A stretch of DNA of 64,000 bases from Diospyros lotus. Its lineage: Eukaryota; Streptophyta; Magnoliopsida; Ericales; Ebenaceae. Where the stretch lies: the NCBI RefSeq assembly GCF_014633365.1, contig NC_068348.1, positions 17,254,311-17,318,310 of the forward strand. Reading direction: 5' to 3'. This document shows, in pieces, positions 21,722 to 33,205 of this stretch. Under the pieces are notes generated by a model. The model ran no database searches. It was not told where the DNA came from and saw only the letters and a list, made by a program, of their open reading frames with translations. Position numbers and translations under genes: made by a program. Numbering within the stretch: position 1 is the stretch's first letter; the number at the start of each line of letters is the position of its first letter.

Positions 21722-23851
21722 TGTAACACCCAGGATTTTTACAAAAGTGATGTCTTTTAAAGAAGAATACGATGGATTTATGATTCAAGAAGAAACAGGA
21801 AGATTTCAGGCAAAATATACGTTGTTTCGGAAATTTCAGGCAAAAGCGTAATTTCTCAAAAATAATTGGAGGCCATTTTGGAGTCAAGAATGGTACCTAA
21901 AAGTATAAGGAGGATTGTTAGAATCCATAGAAAGAGAAGAATAGCATTTTGAGGGCTAAAATGAGATTTTCAAAAGTTTCAAGGGGTAAAAGTGCAATTT
22001 ATGGAAACTGTGGGCCAAACTGATAAAAGCCAAACCTTAGTCATAATGAACAATCATGAAATTATCAAAATATCAGCCATTAGCCAATCCCAAATGGCCA
22101 AGTGTCCCTCCAAGTGGCATAATCTAATTAGCCACAAATTCTATAAAAACCTTCACCCAACTAAAGAACAAATCATGAAAAGTTGAGGCAAGTTGGGCCG
22201 TGTGAGAGAATTGATGGTGAGGAATCTGTTCTTGAGAGAAAAAGAGAGATTTTTCAAAAAGAACGAGTTGGATCGGTGAAGAAACGAAGAAGTTATGAGC
22301 CTCGAGGTGAAATCTGTGCACCATCACAATCTGAGCCTGAATTGCCAAAAAACAGCGAGGTAAGTTTCATCTAATTTGATAATCTTGTAGAGGGAAGAAA
22401 GAGGGAGGTGTATGAAAAAATGGAGGTTGAATCGGAGTTAAAACGAAGGAGAAAAGCCGATTAAACCGAACCACAGCGCACCTGCACCGGAGAAGAAACG
22501 GCATGTGTAATACACGCGCCTCTTCTGGCCGCAACTGGGGGCGCGTGTGGAGTCCTTCTTGGCTTAAATTTTGACCACTTACTCCTCTTTTCATTTCCTA
22601 CAATCCTATGTAAAAATATTTAACTTTGGTTTTATGAAATCTTACGTTTTATGCATAACAGCCCAACCAACGCTCGTAAATAGTACCAAGTCAGGAAAAC
22701 TTGGCGGGTGACTCCTTATCTCTGAACTCTTGCATATCTTACGTGTTGTACTTTCATTTGAGTGGTTTGCATATCATTTATAACCATTGGTTCGCATTTT
22801 TATACATATGGACATGCATCACTACATTCATGGCTAGTGGCATTGAAGTGGCTGCATTATGTACGTGGTCTAGGACCACACCATCCCAAGTCAGGGAATG
22901 GCTATGATTTTGTGATTGCATGATGGCCAGCGGGGGTGATTGCAACGCCTGGCGTCACTACCATCGTACTGCACGACATTCTGCATAATGCATTTGCACA
23001 CACTTTCCAATACTGAGTTATCCACTTAGATATCGCTATCTAACTTGGGTGTTTCATACCCCTAGAACATTCAACGTTCCAAGTGCAATAAGTGTTACAG
23101 GTACCTCGGGAGCAAGCAAAGGCAAAAGGGGAAACGACTACCTAATATTTGTTTCATTCTGTATACGTTCCAATAAATCAAGCTGTTGTAATCGAACTAC
23201 AAAATGATCATTTATCTATTTTTGATTTCCATTCAGATGTCTTATGAAATCAACTATTTATACAAAGAATTGAGGCATGGTAAGCTTTTAGGTCAATCTT
23301 GTGGTATATTTATGTTCCTATTTGAATTCCAAAGAAATGCAATATACATCAAACCACTTGTATTAAATACCGTTTGTCCTTGAATTCGGAGTTGATATTT
23401 ACGACAATATCATGTACGTATTACTTTCTTTATTCAAATCCCTAAAAAATATCCTTCGTACTTATATATTTTTACTCAAATCTCTAAAGAGTATTATTGA
23501 AACCCAAGATATCAGAGATTGATTGGTTCACGCTATAACCCAATAAACAGCCATATGATTACCCCTTGCACGTTGATTTCCTATTGACTAAACTAGAGTA
23601 AATAATTAGAATCAGAAGGGCATCGAAGAATCAAGGTACAAACTATGCTGACTTTCTTAAGGGTTTCAAGTTAAATTCTTGTATTAACCTATCTTTGTTT
23701 TAATCTTCTATACTAAATTTGGGAAATGATTAAGACGTTTAAATACCATAAGGAAATGGGATAAACGTTAACAGTTTTATTAACGCCTCCTAATCTGTAA
23801 TCCTTGAAACTAATGCGTTAAATCGATCCTGGGATTTAGCGGGGCGTTACA
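21722..23851 (+). repeat. 5' LTR of element C
   Basis: Begins TGTAACACCCAGG and ends GGGGCGTTACA. A TATA-like TTCTATAAAAACC lies near 22138. The double hairpin lies at 23026-23080, where H2 has two mismatches. It is 2130 bp against 2136 bp for the 3' LTR, with a few differences per hundred bases by eye. Confidence 0.93.
23026..23080 (+). promoter_or_regulatory. Double hairpin, element C 5' LTR
   Basis: H1 is TTAGATA, loop TCGC, TATCTAA (23026-23043), perfect. H2 has the same ATTCAAC loop as the 3' LTR copy, but the stem carries mismatches. Confidence 0.55.
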
Positions 23852-23853
23852 GG

Positions 23854-23865
23854 TGGTATCAGAGC
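23854..23865 (+). promoter_or_regulatory. Primer binding site, element C
   Basis: TGGTATCAGAGC, complementary to the 3' end of plant initiator tRNA-Met, two bases after the 5' LTR. Confidence 0.9.
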
Positions 23866-24452
23866 AAGGTTTATTGATTTAAGTTTTGATTTGGTTAAGT
23901 TTACTAACCTTGAGGATATTTTGGGTATGTAGTGGCTTTGATTTGAGTTTGGACTGACTAATTTTGAGGATATTCTAAGATGTTCGCAGGTACTTGGATC
24001 TTGTGGTTTCTAAACAGACTGGTTTTGGTAAAGTCCATTAAATTTCTAGAACCAATAAGGACTAAGGAAATTTCTTGATTATCTATTCCATTACAAACCT
24101 TTGAAGTTATGGAACCTTTAGCAACAAATGTTTTGCAGGCTTGTGGTGGATTTAAAGTGTCAAGGATCATAGAAGCAATTGGAGGATGAATCCTATTTGG
24201 AGTTTAAGGAACTTATCTCAAGGATATAAATATAAGGATTCTATGCATGTACACATATATGTTAAACAGTCTATATAAATGGAGTAATAAGTCTATATGC
24301 GTAGATAATGATATTTACATATACTACTAAATTTTGGGCTCCTTGATGACAGAACAGGTTAGAGATTTTTTATGTGATAACTAACTTTAAGGACATTTGA
24401 TGGTAGGAATGAATCCGATTGGGATAGAGATTTAGAATCGGCGAGCCATCAT

Positions 24453-24803
24453 GTGATGGTGGAGTACACGTCAAGGCAGACACTGCATGTGCCTAGGAGA
24501 TACAATAGGAGAATTTTTGGACTTGGTCACCCTGTTCTACAAACACTTCCACCCAATGTCACAGTCCCTCGCATAGTGGATTTACAAATAGCTTATTTGA
24601 TTTCCTTGTTAACAAAAGAATTGCAGGTAGTTGGGGATGAGCTGCACGTTCAAAGACCTTATGATGACCTCATGACTTTTACCACTCACCTACGTGAAAT
24701 TGAAGGATTTATGGGCACAACAGACCTACTCCTAAGCGGGGTAGCGCCAGAAGAAGGACATGAAGAACAAACCCCGATGCCCCTGCCAGGATCTGAAACC
24801 TAG
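24453..24803 (+). CDS. Unrecognised 116-residue open reading frame in element C
   Basis: I do not recognise this protein. It starts MMVEYTSRQTLHV, has a middle part with ISLLTKELQVVGDELHV and a C-terminal acidic, proline-containing tail (GVAPEEGHEEQTPMPLP). It lies about 590 bp after the primer binding site, where gag would normally begin. A strongly diverged gag N-terminal remnant is one explanation; chance openness is another. No zinc knuckle, signal peptide or membrane segment is visible. The nearest downstream coding trace is the nucleocapsid segment 4 kb away, beyond the nested solo LTR. Confidence 0.3.
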   Translation: MMVEYTSRQTLHVPRRYNRRIFGLGHPVLQTLPPNVTVPRIVDLQIAYLISLLTKELQVVGDELHVQRPYDDLMTFTTHLREIEGFMGTTDLLLSGVAPEEGHEEQTPMPLPGSET

Positions 24804-25074
24804 GAGAATGAATTTAACTTTCAAGGGGTACACACATGTACAAATATGTGAGATGGTAACAAAGTAGTAAGATGCATATGTACTAGTAGAGAAAAATGGT
24901 GGTATGTGATGGTTATGACATCTAGCTGATATTATTAACTTTTAAAGTATCTTGATGACAAGATGAATTGTATGATTATTTTTGGGGATCCTAGAAGGTA
25001 ATATTTACTTGGTGATACTAATCTTTGGGATTTTGATGATAGGATAGGATGCACGACCATTTTGGAGACATAAG

Positions 25075-27128
25075 TGTTAGTGTAGGTGCTCTAGACCCAA
25101 TCTGATTGGGCATGTTGTACACTGACAATTGTAATCATGTTTATTATTTAAATAAGGAGTTATTCAAATTTACAAGAAGTCATTCTATTAGTTTCTTGTT
25201 ATTATTGTAATAACCGAATGAAACTAGATAGAAGTCTATCTGATGTATACTGTGAATAATCTATAAAGATGTGAGATGATGCATCACAGTTTTTAGACAT
25301 CATTAAACGTCCCAAGTCGTAGCAATGTCAAGAATGGACATTGACAATTGCGGTAAGACTTGTATATGCTATGTTTTTGCTATGTGATAGAAATGGGGGT
25401 CTCACACCCATAGGCATGGGGATGTCTAGACAAGTACATAGGTGACCAATGTTGGAGAACGTGTCACTGGACATGACTCGCCATGAGAATCCATTTTGGT
25501 TATATGTTGATGGAATTCTCATACGAGATGGGTGTAACTAATCCTTGGACCTGAGCTTGTCACGGTCATCTCATAAGAAGACCGGTATGCTTTGACATCG
25601 TTTCGATGGGCCTAGACAAAGGCTGCACGTGGGCGATCGTTGGGTATATCGTGAGGCTTATGGAGATGGGTGCATAGCCAAGATGGGACTCGTCTATCCC
25701 TTGACAGAGGATGATGTATCTAAGGCGCCTTCGGTGGATATTCACTTTAAATCCATGGCCATGGTGAAAGAGATCAATAAGGAATTATTGATTTACTTTC
25801 TAATTAAGTGAAGATATCCGGAAGATCGAAGAAAACTCATGTGATCATTATCAAGCAACACATCGCCATACTTGAGATCACATAAGATACATTGAGGAGA
25901 GGATCGTATTACATGATAACCATGCTCGTGAAAGGTTATTTGCGGATTATGAATCCTTTTGAATAATTGGGTAGGTATGATGCCTTGCTAGAGGCCAATC
26001 TTGTCTTATGTGTTTGTACCGACACATTGCTAACATATTCAGAAGTCTAATGAGTCATATGTAATAGGCACGGTCCCTGGCTTAAACCAGGAGAGTGGAC
26101 GTATGGTTAAGTGGGACATTTCGGCAAGAAGTTGTGCCGTCATAGGTTCTCACGAAAAAAGAACAAATAGACGTAATGACGTTGATATGACGAGGAGTCG
26201 TCATAATGGAAAGAGTTTCCTAAAATGACAATTTATTAAATTAGGAAGGAGTTTCTAATTTAATAATTTTTTATTTGTTGGAGTGGCAAATAGGAAATAA
26301 AATAAATTTGGGCTTAAGTTAATATTTAGACTAAATTAGATTTGGGCCAAATATTAAATTAAATATTATATTTGGACTAAATTGGATTTGAGCCAAATAT
26401 TAAAATAAATATTATATTTGGACTAAATTAGATTTGGGCCAAATATTAAATTAAATATTATATTTGGACTAAATTGGATTTGAGCCAAATATTAAAATAA
26501 ATATTATATTTGAACTAAATTAGATTTGGGCCAAATATTAAATATTATATTTGGACCAAATTAGATTTGGGCTAAATATTAAATATTATATTTGGTCTTG
26601 AATTAGATTTGGGCCATTTAATTATATTTCTAGTTGGACTAGAATAAGCCCACTTAATATTCTAATTAAATTAGAATTAATGGGCTAGCCCAATCCATTA
26701 GGGTTTTAGAAACCCTAGGATATTTCACTATAAATATCCCTTTATGGGTTGCCCAAAATAGTAGTAATTTTTGGTATCGTTTTTCAAGAGTTGAAAAACG
26801 TATTGCCGTTCACTCTTCCCCGTTTCTTTTTGGCATCGATTTGAAACATGGGAGTTCTTTTCCGCCCATACACAAGCCGCGAAAAGGAGAAGGAGCTAGC
26901 ACTCCTATTCCGCTCTCCTTGCCAACGGACGCATGCCGTGTATCACGAGTTAAAGGTCGAATGCTTGGACAGCTCGAATCTGCGAACGACTCGATAATCT
27001 AAATGTTAGATTTATTTATTTGTATGTGAATGATTTGATTTCGACGTTGATCCAATTGCCGGAATCGGGGTAAATTCAAAAATTTTGAACTACGCTGTTT
27101 GCTCCGTAGCGATCATGCTTTACTTACA
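25075..27128 (+). mobile_element. Copia-type solo LTR nested in element C
   Basis: Begins TGTTAGTGTAGGTG and ends CTTACA, flanked by ATAAG (25070-25074) and ATAGG (27129-27133), a 5-bp duplication with one mismatch. The first 1.05 kb matches the LTR at 59819-60874, which directly follows copia coding sequence and a polypurine tract, and this fixes family and orientation. A TATA-like CACTATAAATATCC lies near 26727. A 46-bp tandem repeat lies upstream of it. An alternative right end at 27144 (GTCAACA) gives no matching duplication. Confidence 0.75.
26325..26615. repeat. 46-bp tandem repeat in copia solo LTR
   Basis: About six copies. Landmarks of TTTGGAC recur at 26371, 26417, 26463 and 26509 (46 bp apart), then 26550 and 26591 (41 bp apart). 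Each unit holds GATTTGGGCCAAATATTAAA-like sequence. Confidence 0.85.
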
Positions 27129-28875
27129 ATAGGCATTGTCAACAGAACTTGATGAGTAGGTAAGATGCCAGTGGACCCAAGTAAGTATTTCTGTAAGTTG
27201 GACCTAGCCGAAAATTTTGGTAACCCACTAAGATCTTTGGGGATTTTTTATATAAGGATTGTTGGAATTTCTTAATAATTATGTTATGAAAATTAAAGGA
27301 TTCGAGGAATTGGGAGATAATTTAGAAACTTGGATTTTGAAGATAGTTTGATTTGTGGTCCAATAAGAATTAACCAATGCCCTACAAGTATTTGAGGAAT
27401 TTAGAATCTCGAGAATTTCGGACAATAAGTGCATAAGATGTCATTCTAACATTTGTGTGGTGAAATGAGAAGCCTATATACATGTACACTTATGGGGATA
27501 AGTAGTGATTTGTGGCAATTGTAGGAAATAACAAATAAGTGTTAGCAAGCTGGAAGAGTAAGTAGAATAAGATCTAATACAGGTAAGTATTTCAATTTCT
27601 TGGAGAAATCGACCCCCTAGCAATGATCTTAAATGACTTATTAGATTCTTGGAAACATCTTACTTTATAGACGGTTACTTGGGGTCTTGAAAGTTTCTTA
27701 TACTGGATGTAACTCGTTTGAATCTTGTGGTGTTTCTTAGGGACTCAATAAGTTTGGAGCTTTAAGGAATATTAGGCAATACTCATGGGGAAGGTTACTC
27801 TATTTTGCATACATTGATTTTTGAGGATCTTAGATGATAAGTGTTGAAGGACTAATCTCTTTCTGCTATCTGACCATCCTAAAGGATTCCCTTTGAAAAA
27901 ACATTTCTATATATATATGGGTTGCTAGAAATTCTCTTTTGGTAAGGTTAAAGCATTAAAGGATTAGTTGGATTTATTAACATCTCGTACTGACAACTAT
28001 TTTTGTAGGAAGTTAAAGGATTTGAAGTTTAAAGGGCTTTAGAAGACAAATGTTTGGAAGACCATTTAGCGGAGTTTGATGAATCTGAAGTCTCAGGGTT
28101 TCTAGACACTAATCACTTGAAGGATACCTAATTGATAGAATTGGGTGTAAGTAAGAAGAAATTTGGAAGACTTGAACACATGTACAAAAGGAAGTATGAA
28201 AGTAACGTTAGAATTACAGTGACAAAACAAGCCACCCAATGACAGCATGAGGTATTTATGATGCTTATACTTGATGGTACTAACTTTTGAGTTTATGATG
28301 GCAGGATGAGATATATATAGTAATTTGGAGGTCATAGAAGTTTCTTGTGGATTCGGATGGGAAAGTTAAGCGAGACTTGGACTCGAGAGTTTGGTAGACT
28401 TGGGATCTCAAGAGTTCCAGATAATAATCGTGGGAGGTGCATATGGGTTACGAAGTAGGAATTGATACCAGTAAGTAAGTACTTGATCATTTGGGAGAAT
28501 TAAACCCCTATCTAAGATTTTGGGATTCACTAGACTTTTGAAAAATATTTCATATGAGTTTTAGAATTCAATTGAGGTATTTTGGATATGGTACTAACAA
28601 CTATGTTGTAGGAAATTCAAGGATTTTTGGTATCCTAAAAAGTTCTAGGAAAGAGTCCAATTGTTCTATATGGTGGAAAAGTACCCATAAGGTTAGGAAA
28701 CTACATCTTTTTATAAGTATTCAATGGATTTTAAATGGTAAGAGCTCGAGAGACTATTTGGTTGCTCCTTAGGAAATGGTAGGATTCGAAAGGTTGCCAT
28801 AAACCAGGTTATGAAATTTCATGATTAATTTATAGTCGAATATTTACCTTATAATTTTGAATATGATTTTTTCAG
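27129..28875 (+). other. Element C internal region, no recognisable coding
   Basis: AT-rich sequence with frequent GTAAGTA-type words near 27180, 27577 and 28470. The last two share flanking words (GGAGAA then ACCCCYTA), suggesting an old internal duplication. No protein domain is seen in any frame. The same holds for 23866-24452, 24804-25069 and 29407-30469. Confidence 0.4.
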
Positions 28876-29406
28876 ATGGAAAATACCCAACGTTCTCGAA
28901 GTTCCGGGAAGGGACACAGTTTAGAAGCTCGAGGGAAAAGTTTTAAGCTAAGGAGTTGCTACCTTAAGCGTCGGAAGTTTCATTTTTGCAAATGTTGCTA
29001 CACTTGTGGAGAAAGCGATCACAAAGCTCAAAATTGCCCAAAGGGACATGTGTGCTTTGGTTGTCGACAAACTAGTCATCTCGCCAAGCATTGCCCGTGG
29101 AAAAGGAAAGTTGGTCATCCAAATGAAAGAAATCGAGGACACGATTTGGGAGCACAAGGACGAAATTTCAAGTGGAAAGGTAATGGTCTTAGGTGGTATA
29201 AGAAAAACTTAAAATGTTATACCTGTAGGGGAAAAGGTCATTTTTCCCGAGATTATCCATATGGGATCGTGTGTTTCAGTTGTCAGCAGATTGGCCATCT
29301 CTTTAGGGATTTCCCTCAAAGGAGGAACAATCCATCAAAACGGGATGAACAAAGGATGATTAGTAAATTTATGCAATTATGTATTCAAGGTATGGATAGT
29401 CAATAG
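28876..29406 (+). CDS. Zinc-knuckle nucleocapsid segment with duplicated knuckle pair
   Basis: A 176-residue open frame, basic, with four CX2CX4HX4C-type motifs characteristic of retroelement nucleocapsid, which binds element RNA. The motifs begin CYTCGESDHKAQNC, CFGCRQTSHLAKHC, CYTCRGKGHFSRDY and CFSCQQIGHLFRDF. The last ligand Cys of the third and fourth is replaced by Tyr and Phe, so only the first pair could bind zinc normally. The segment before each pair is also alike (GHSLEARGKSFK against GHDLGAQGRNFK), so a unit of about 75 residues was duplicated in tandem. No capsid domain is recognisable upstream. The ATG at 28876 is the first in frame. Whether it is expressed is unknown. Confidence 0.55.
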   Translation: MENTQRSRSSGKGHSLEARGKSFKLRSCYLKRRKFHFCKCCYTCGESDHKAQNCPKGHVCFGCRQTSHLAKHCPWKRKVGHPNERNRGHDLGAQGRNFKWKGNGLRWYKKNLKCYTCRGKGHFSRDYPYGIVCFSCQQIGHLFRDFPQRRNNPSKRDEQRMISKFMQLCIQGMDSQ

Positions 29407-30469
29407 ATTTTCCAGATTCGGTGGTTTTGAGGAAAATGTCCTAGTGATTCGGTAAGATAATTTCTTAGAGCTGATGAGTCCTACTGAAAGTAATGATAAG
29501 ACATAAGGTGAAATGATCGATGGTGGATTAGATAGTTAAAGCAATTGATTATGAGTAGTATTGAGACTATGAAGACATATGTCATTCCATTTGAGATGGT
29601 TTTGTGGAACCGTAGGGATCGAGGTAATTTACTATATTTAGAGACTGTAGATACTTAGAAGATTTGAGGGATTATGAGGATTTGTTAAGTGATGATTCAT
29701 AAGTTGTGGACAACTATGGGTTAAGGAATATTATTAGTTAGCATAGGCTAAGTGTAACTTTAATTGTGGAAATGATACATTGAGGATTTGTGATTAAGGG
29801 TTTCAAACTACCAATTGAAGGTTAAAGGAAGAGATGGTAACTGGATCGTTTTTAGATTCTATTATGGATAATATTATTATGTTGAGAAACAGTTATGGGA
29901 TTGAGGAAATAGGATATTGGAAACAACCTTGAATGACGAAATTTTAAAAGATTTTCTAGTAAAGCCAAATTGAATAGAACAAGGCAAGGTAAGCATCACC
30001 TTCGAAAAGGGTTAAATGGCATAAGTGGCTAATCAATCCATTTCGATCCAATCTTCAATAATATCAAAATATTTAGAAGTGATCAATAAGGGAAATGAAA
30101 ACAGACTCTAACCTTGATTCGAGAAATGGTTCAATACTTATGGGAATCCATACCCTTACCTCAAAATTATACTCATACGTCGAACTATAGAATTCGATAC
30201 CATAACAATATTGGAGGCATTTCAAATATGGGTATAATGATGAGTAGTAGTAGTCAATGGTTAGATATATGGGCATCAACTTTTGGGATAAGTTGGAGGT
30301 TCTAGTATTAATAATCACATCTTTGGTATTGTGCAGGAGTATACAAGTTTAAAATAATTTTGGAAGGCAAGTGCTAGGAGTGTGTTCTCATAAAATGTAT
30401 GGCTTTTGTGAATGAAAATTTGTGAGCAATATTTATTGCTTGTGGCCTTGAGTTGACAACAAATGTGGT

Positions 30470-30720
30470 CGCCAAATCTGGGGCAGTACCACTTGCATGG
30501 AGCAAAATTTGAGGTTTGGACAAATCATGGGAGCTTAAGGTACCCGGTTCTTCGGGGAGATGTGAATATAGGGCAGCGACAGTGGATGGAGTTTTGAAGG
30601 ATTACACCTGTACAATCCAGTACCACCCTGGGAAAGTAAGTATAGTGGTTGACGTACTAGCCTAATTTCGATGGCCGGGAGTGGGGACTGGTATAGGTTT
30701 TTAGCCTACTGACAGTGGAT
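30470..30720 (+). pseudogene. RNase H remnant (chromovirus type)
   Basis: The frame reads HGAKFEVWTNHGSLRY, then GDVNIGQRQWMEF, and after a one-base shift LKDYTCTIQYHPGKVS and VVDVLA. This is the C-terminal RNase H segment of Ty3/gypsy pol. It stops about 130 bp before the 3' terminal segment. The integrase and chromodomain that normally follow are missing, so pol was deleted to this stub. Confidence 0.75.
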
Positions 30721-30800
30721 GTGACTCCTAAATGAATGTCTATTTACATCGCTGGCCTGACAAGCTACATGGGAAAGAAAATAAAGTGTGCCATAAGAAA

Positions 30801-30835
30801 TTTCGGGGACGAAATTTTGTTTTTGGGGGGTTGAA
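30801..30835 (+). promoter_or_regulatory. Polypurine tract region, element C
   Basis: TTTCGGGGACGAAATTTTG followed by the G-run TTTTGGGGGGTTGAA directly before the 3' LTR. It resembles the segment before the LTR at 12551. Confidence 0.85.
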
Positions 30836-32971
30836 TGTAACACCCAGGATTTTTACAAAAGTGATGTCTTTTAAAGAAGAATACGATGGATTCAGGATTC
30901 AAGAAGAAACAGGAAGATTTCAGGCAAAATATAGGTTGTTTCGGAGATTTCGGGCAAAAGCGTAATTTCTCAAAAATAATTGGAGGCCATTTTGGAGTCA
31001 AGAATGGTACCTAAAAGTATAAGGAGGATTGTTAGAATCCATAGAAAGAGAAGAATAGCGTTTTGAGGGCTAAAATGAGATTTCCAAAAGTTTCAAGGGG
31101 TAAAAGTGCAATTTATGAAAACTGTGGGCCAAACTGATAAAAGCCAAACCTTAGCCATCATGAGCAATCATGAAATTATCAAAATATCAGCCATTGGCCA
31201 ATCCCAAATGGCCAAGTGTCCCTCCAAGTGGCATAATCTAATTGGCCACAAATTGTATAAAAACCTTCACCCAACTAAAGAACAAATCATGAAAAGTTGA
31301 GGCAAGTTGGGTCATGTGAGAGAATTGATGGTGAGGAATCTGTTCTTGAGAGAAAAAGAGAGATTTTTCAAAAAGAACGAGTTGGATCGGTGAAGAAACG
31401 AAGAAGTTACAAGCCTCGATGTGAAATCTGCGCATCGTCACAATCTGAGCCCGAATCACCAAAAAACAGCGAGGTAAGTTTCATCTAATTTGATAATCTT
31501 GTAGAGGGAAAAAGAGGGAGGTGTCTGAAAAAATGGAGGTCAAATCGAAGTTAAAATGAAGGAGAAAAGCCGATTAAACCGAACCACAGCGCACTTGTGC
31601 CGGAGAAGAAACGGCGTGTGTAATACACGCGCCGCTGCTGGCCGCGACTGGGGGCTCGTGAGGGCGTGTTTGGGGTCTTTTTTGGCTTAAATTTTGACCA
31701 CTTCTCTTTTCATTCCCTACAATCCTATGTAAAAATATTTAACTTTTGTTTTATGAAATCTTACGTTTTATGTAGAACAGCCCAACCAACGCTCGTAAAT
31801 AGTACTGGGTCAGGCAAACTTGGTGGGTGACTCCTCATCTATGAACTCTTGCATATCTTACGTGTTGTACTTTCATTTGAGTGGTTTTCATATCATTTAT
31901 AACCATTGGTTCGCATTTTTATACATATGGACATGCATTACTACATTCATGGCTAGTAGCATTGAAGTGGCTGCATCATGTACGTGGTCTAGGACCACAC
32001 CATCCCAAGTCAGGGAATGGCTATGATTTTGTGATTGCATGATGGCCAGCGGGGGTGATTGCAATGCCCTAGTGTCACTACCATCGTACTGCATGACATT
32101 CTGCATAATGCATTTGCACACACTTTCCAATACTGAGTTATCCACTTAGATATCGCTATCTAACTTGGGTGTTTCATACCCCTGGAACATTCAACGTTCC
32201 AGGTGCAATAAGTGTTACAGGAACCTCGGGAGCAAGCAAAGGCAAAAGGGGAAACGACTACCTAATATTTTTTTCATTCTGTATACGTTCCAATAAATCA
32301 AGCTGTCGTAATCGAACTACAAAATGATCATTTATCTATTTTCGATTTCCATTTAGATGTCTTATGAAATCAACTATTTATACAAAGAATTGAGGCATGG
32401 TAAGCTTTTAGGTCAATCTTGTGGTATATTTATGTTCCTATTTGAATTCCAAAGAAATGCAATATAGATCGAACCACTTGTATTAAATATCGTTTGTCCT
32501 TGAATTCGGAGTTGATATTTACGACAATATCATGTACGTATTACTTTCTTTATTCAAATCCCTGAAGAATATCCTTCGTACTTATATATTTTTACTCAAA
32601 TCTCTAAAGATTATTATTGAAACCCAAGATATCGGAGATTGATTGGTTCATGCTATAACCCAGTAAACAGCCATATGATTACCCCTTGCACGTTGATTTC
32701 CTATTGACTAAACTAGAGTAAATAATTGGAATCAGAAGGGTATCAAAGAATCAAGGTACAAACTATGCTGACTTTCTTAAGGGTTTTAAGTTAAATTCTT
32801 GTATTAACCTATCTTTGTTTTAATCTTCTATACCAAATTTGGGAAATGATTAAGACGTTTAAATACCATAAGGAAATGGGATAAACGTTAACGGGTTTAT
32901 TAACATCTCCTAATCTTTAATTCTTGAAACTAATGCATTAAATCGATCCTGGGATTTAACGGGGCGTTACA
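30836..32971 (+). repeat. 3' LTR of element C
   Basis: Begins TGTAACACCC and ends GGGGCGTTACA. A TATA-like TTGTATAAAAACC lies near 31253. H1 lies at 32146-32163, and H2 here is perfect: CCTGGAAC, loop ATTCAAC, GTTCCAGG (32181-32203). Confidence 0.93.
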
Positions 32972-33205
32972 CTGACTATGCTTTTTGACCAAACATCGTG
33001 CTGATAAACACGATAATAAATGCAGGAGGGGACTTGCCGATGAAGGCATGGCATGGACAAAACCTATAATAAATGTGATCAAATGATAAAGGTGCCAATG
33101 CGACCTTCTTGACATCAAGCCAATGACGTGCCACAAGTCCAAGCCTAGCACCGAGCCATTGAGTTTTTGTTTGGGCCAAGCCTAATAGGGTTGGTACAAT
33201 CGACA
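32972..33205 (-). mobile_element. Tat LTR, 5' part (split by element C)
   Basis: Minus-strand LTR starting TGTCGATTGTACC at 33205, directly after a polypurine tract. It continues across element C at 21721. Confidence 0.6.

Larger units (their letters stand above)
21722..32971 (+). mobile_element. Full-length chromovirus-type LTR element C (mostly non-coding internal region)
   Basis: Two near-identical LTRs (21722-23851 and 30836-32971) bracket a 7-kb internal region. A tRNA-iMet-type primer binding site lies at 23854-23865 and a polypurine tract at 30821-30835. The flanks TTGAC and CTGAC differ by one base and fit a 5-bp target duplication within the Tat LTR. Internal coding is reduced to a zinc-knuckle segment and an RNase H remnant next to the 3' end. 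Integrase, protease and most of RT are missing. It therefore looks like a non-autonomous derivative. It contains a nested copia solo LTR. Confidence 0.9.

Noticed and set aside
21305..21760. 151-residue frame across the 36-bp minisatellite
   Set aside because: It crosses the border between the Tat LTR and element C, which are separate insertions, and is driven by the repeat period.
27129..27149. Right end of the nested copia solo LTR at 27144 (GTCAACA)
   Set aside because: It would give flanks ATAAG and GAACT, which do not match; ending at 27128 gives ATAAG and ATAGG.
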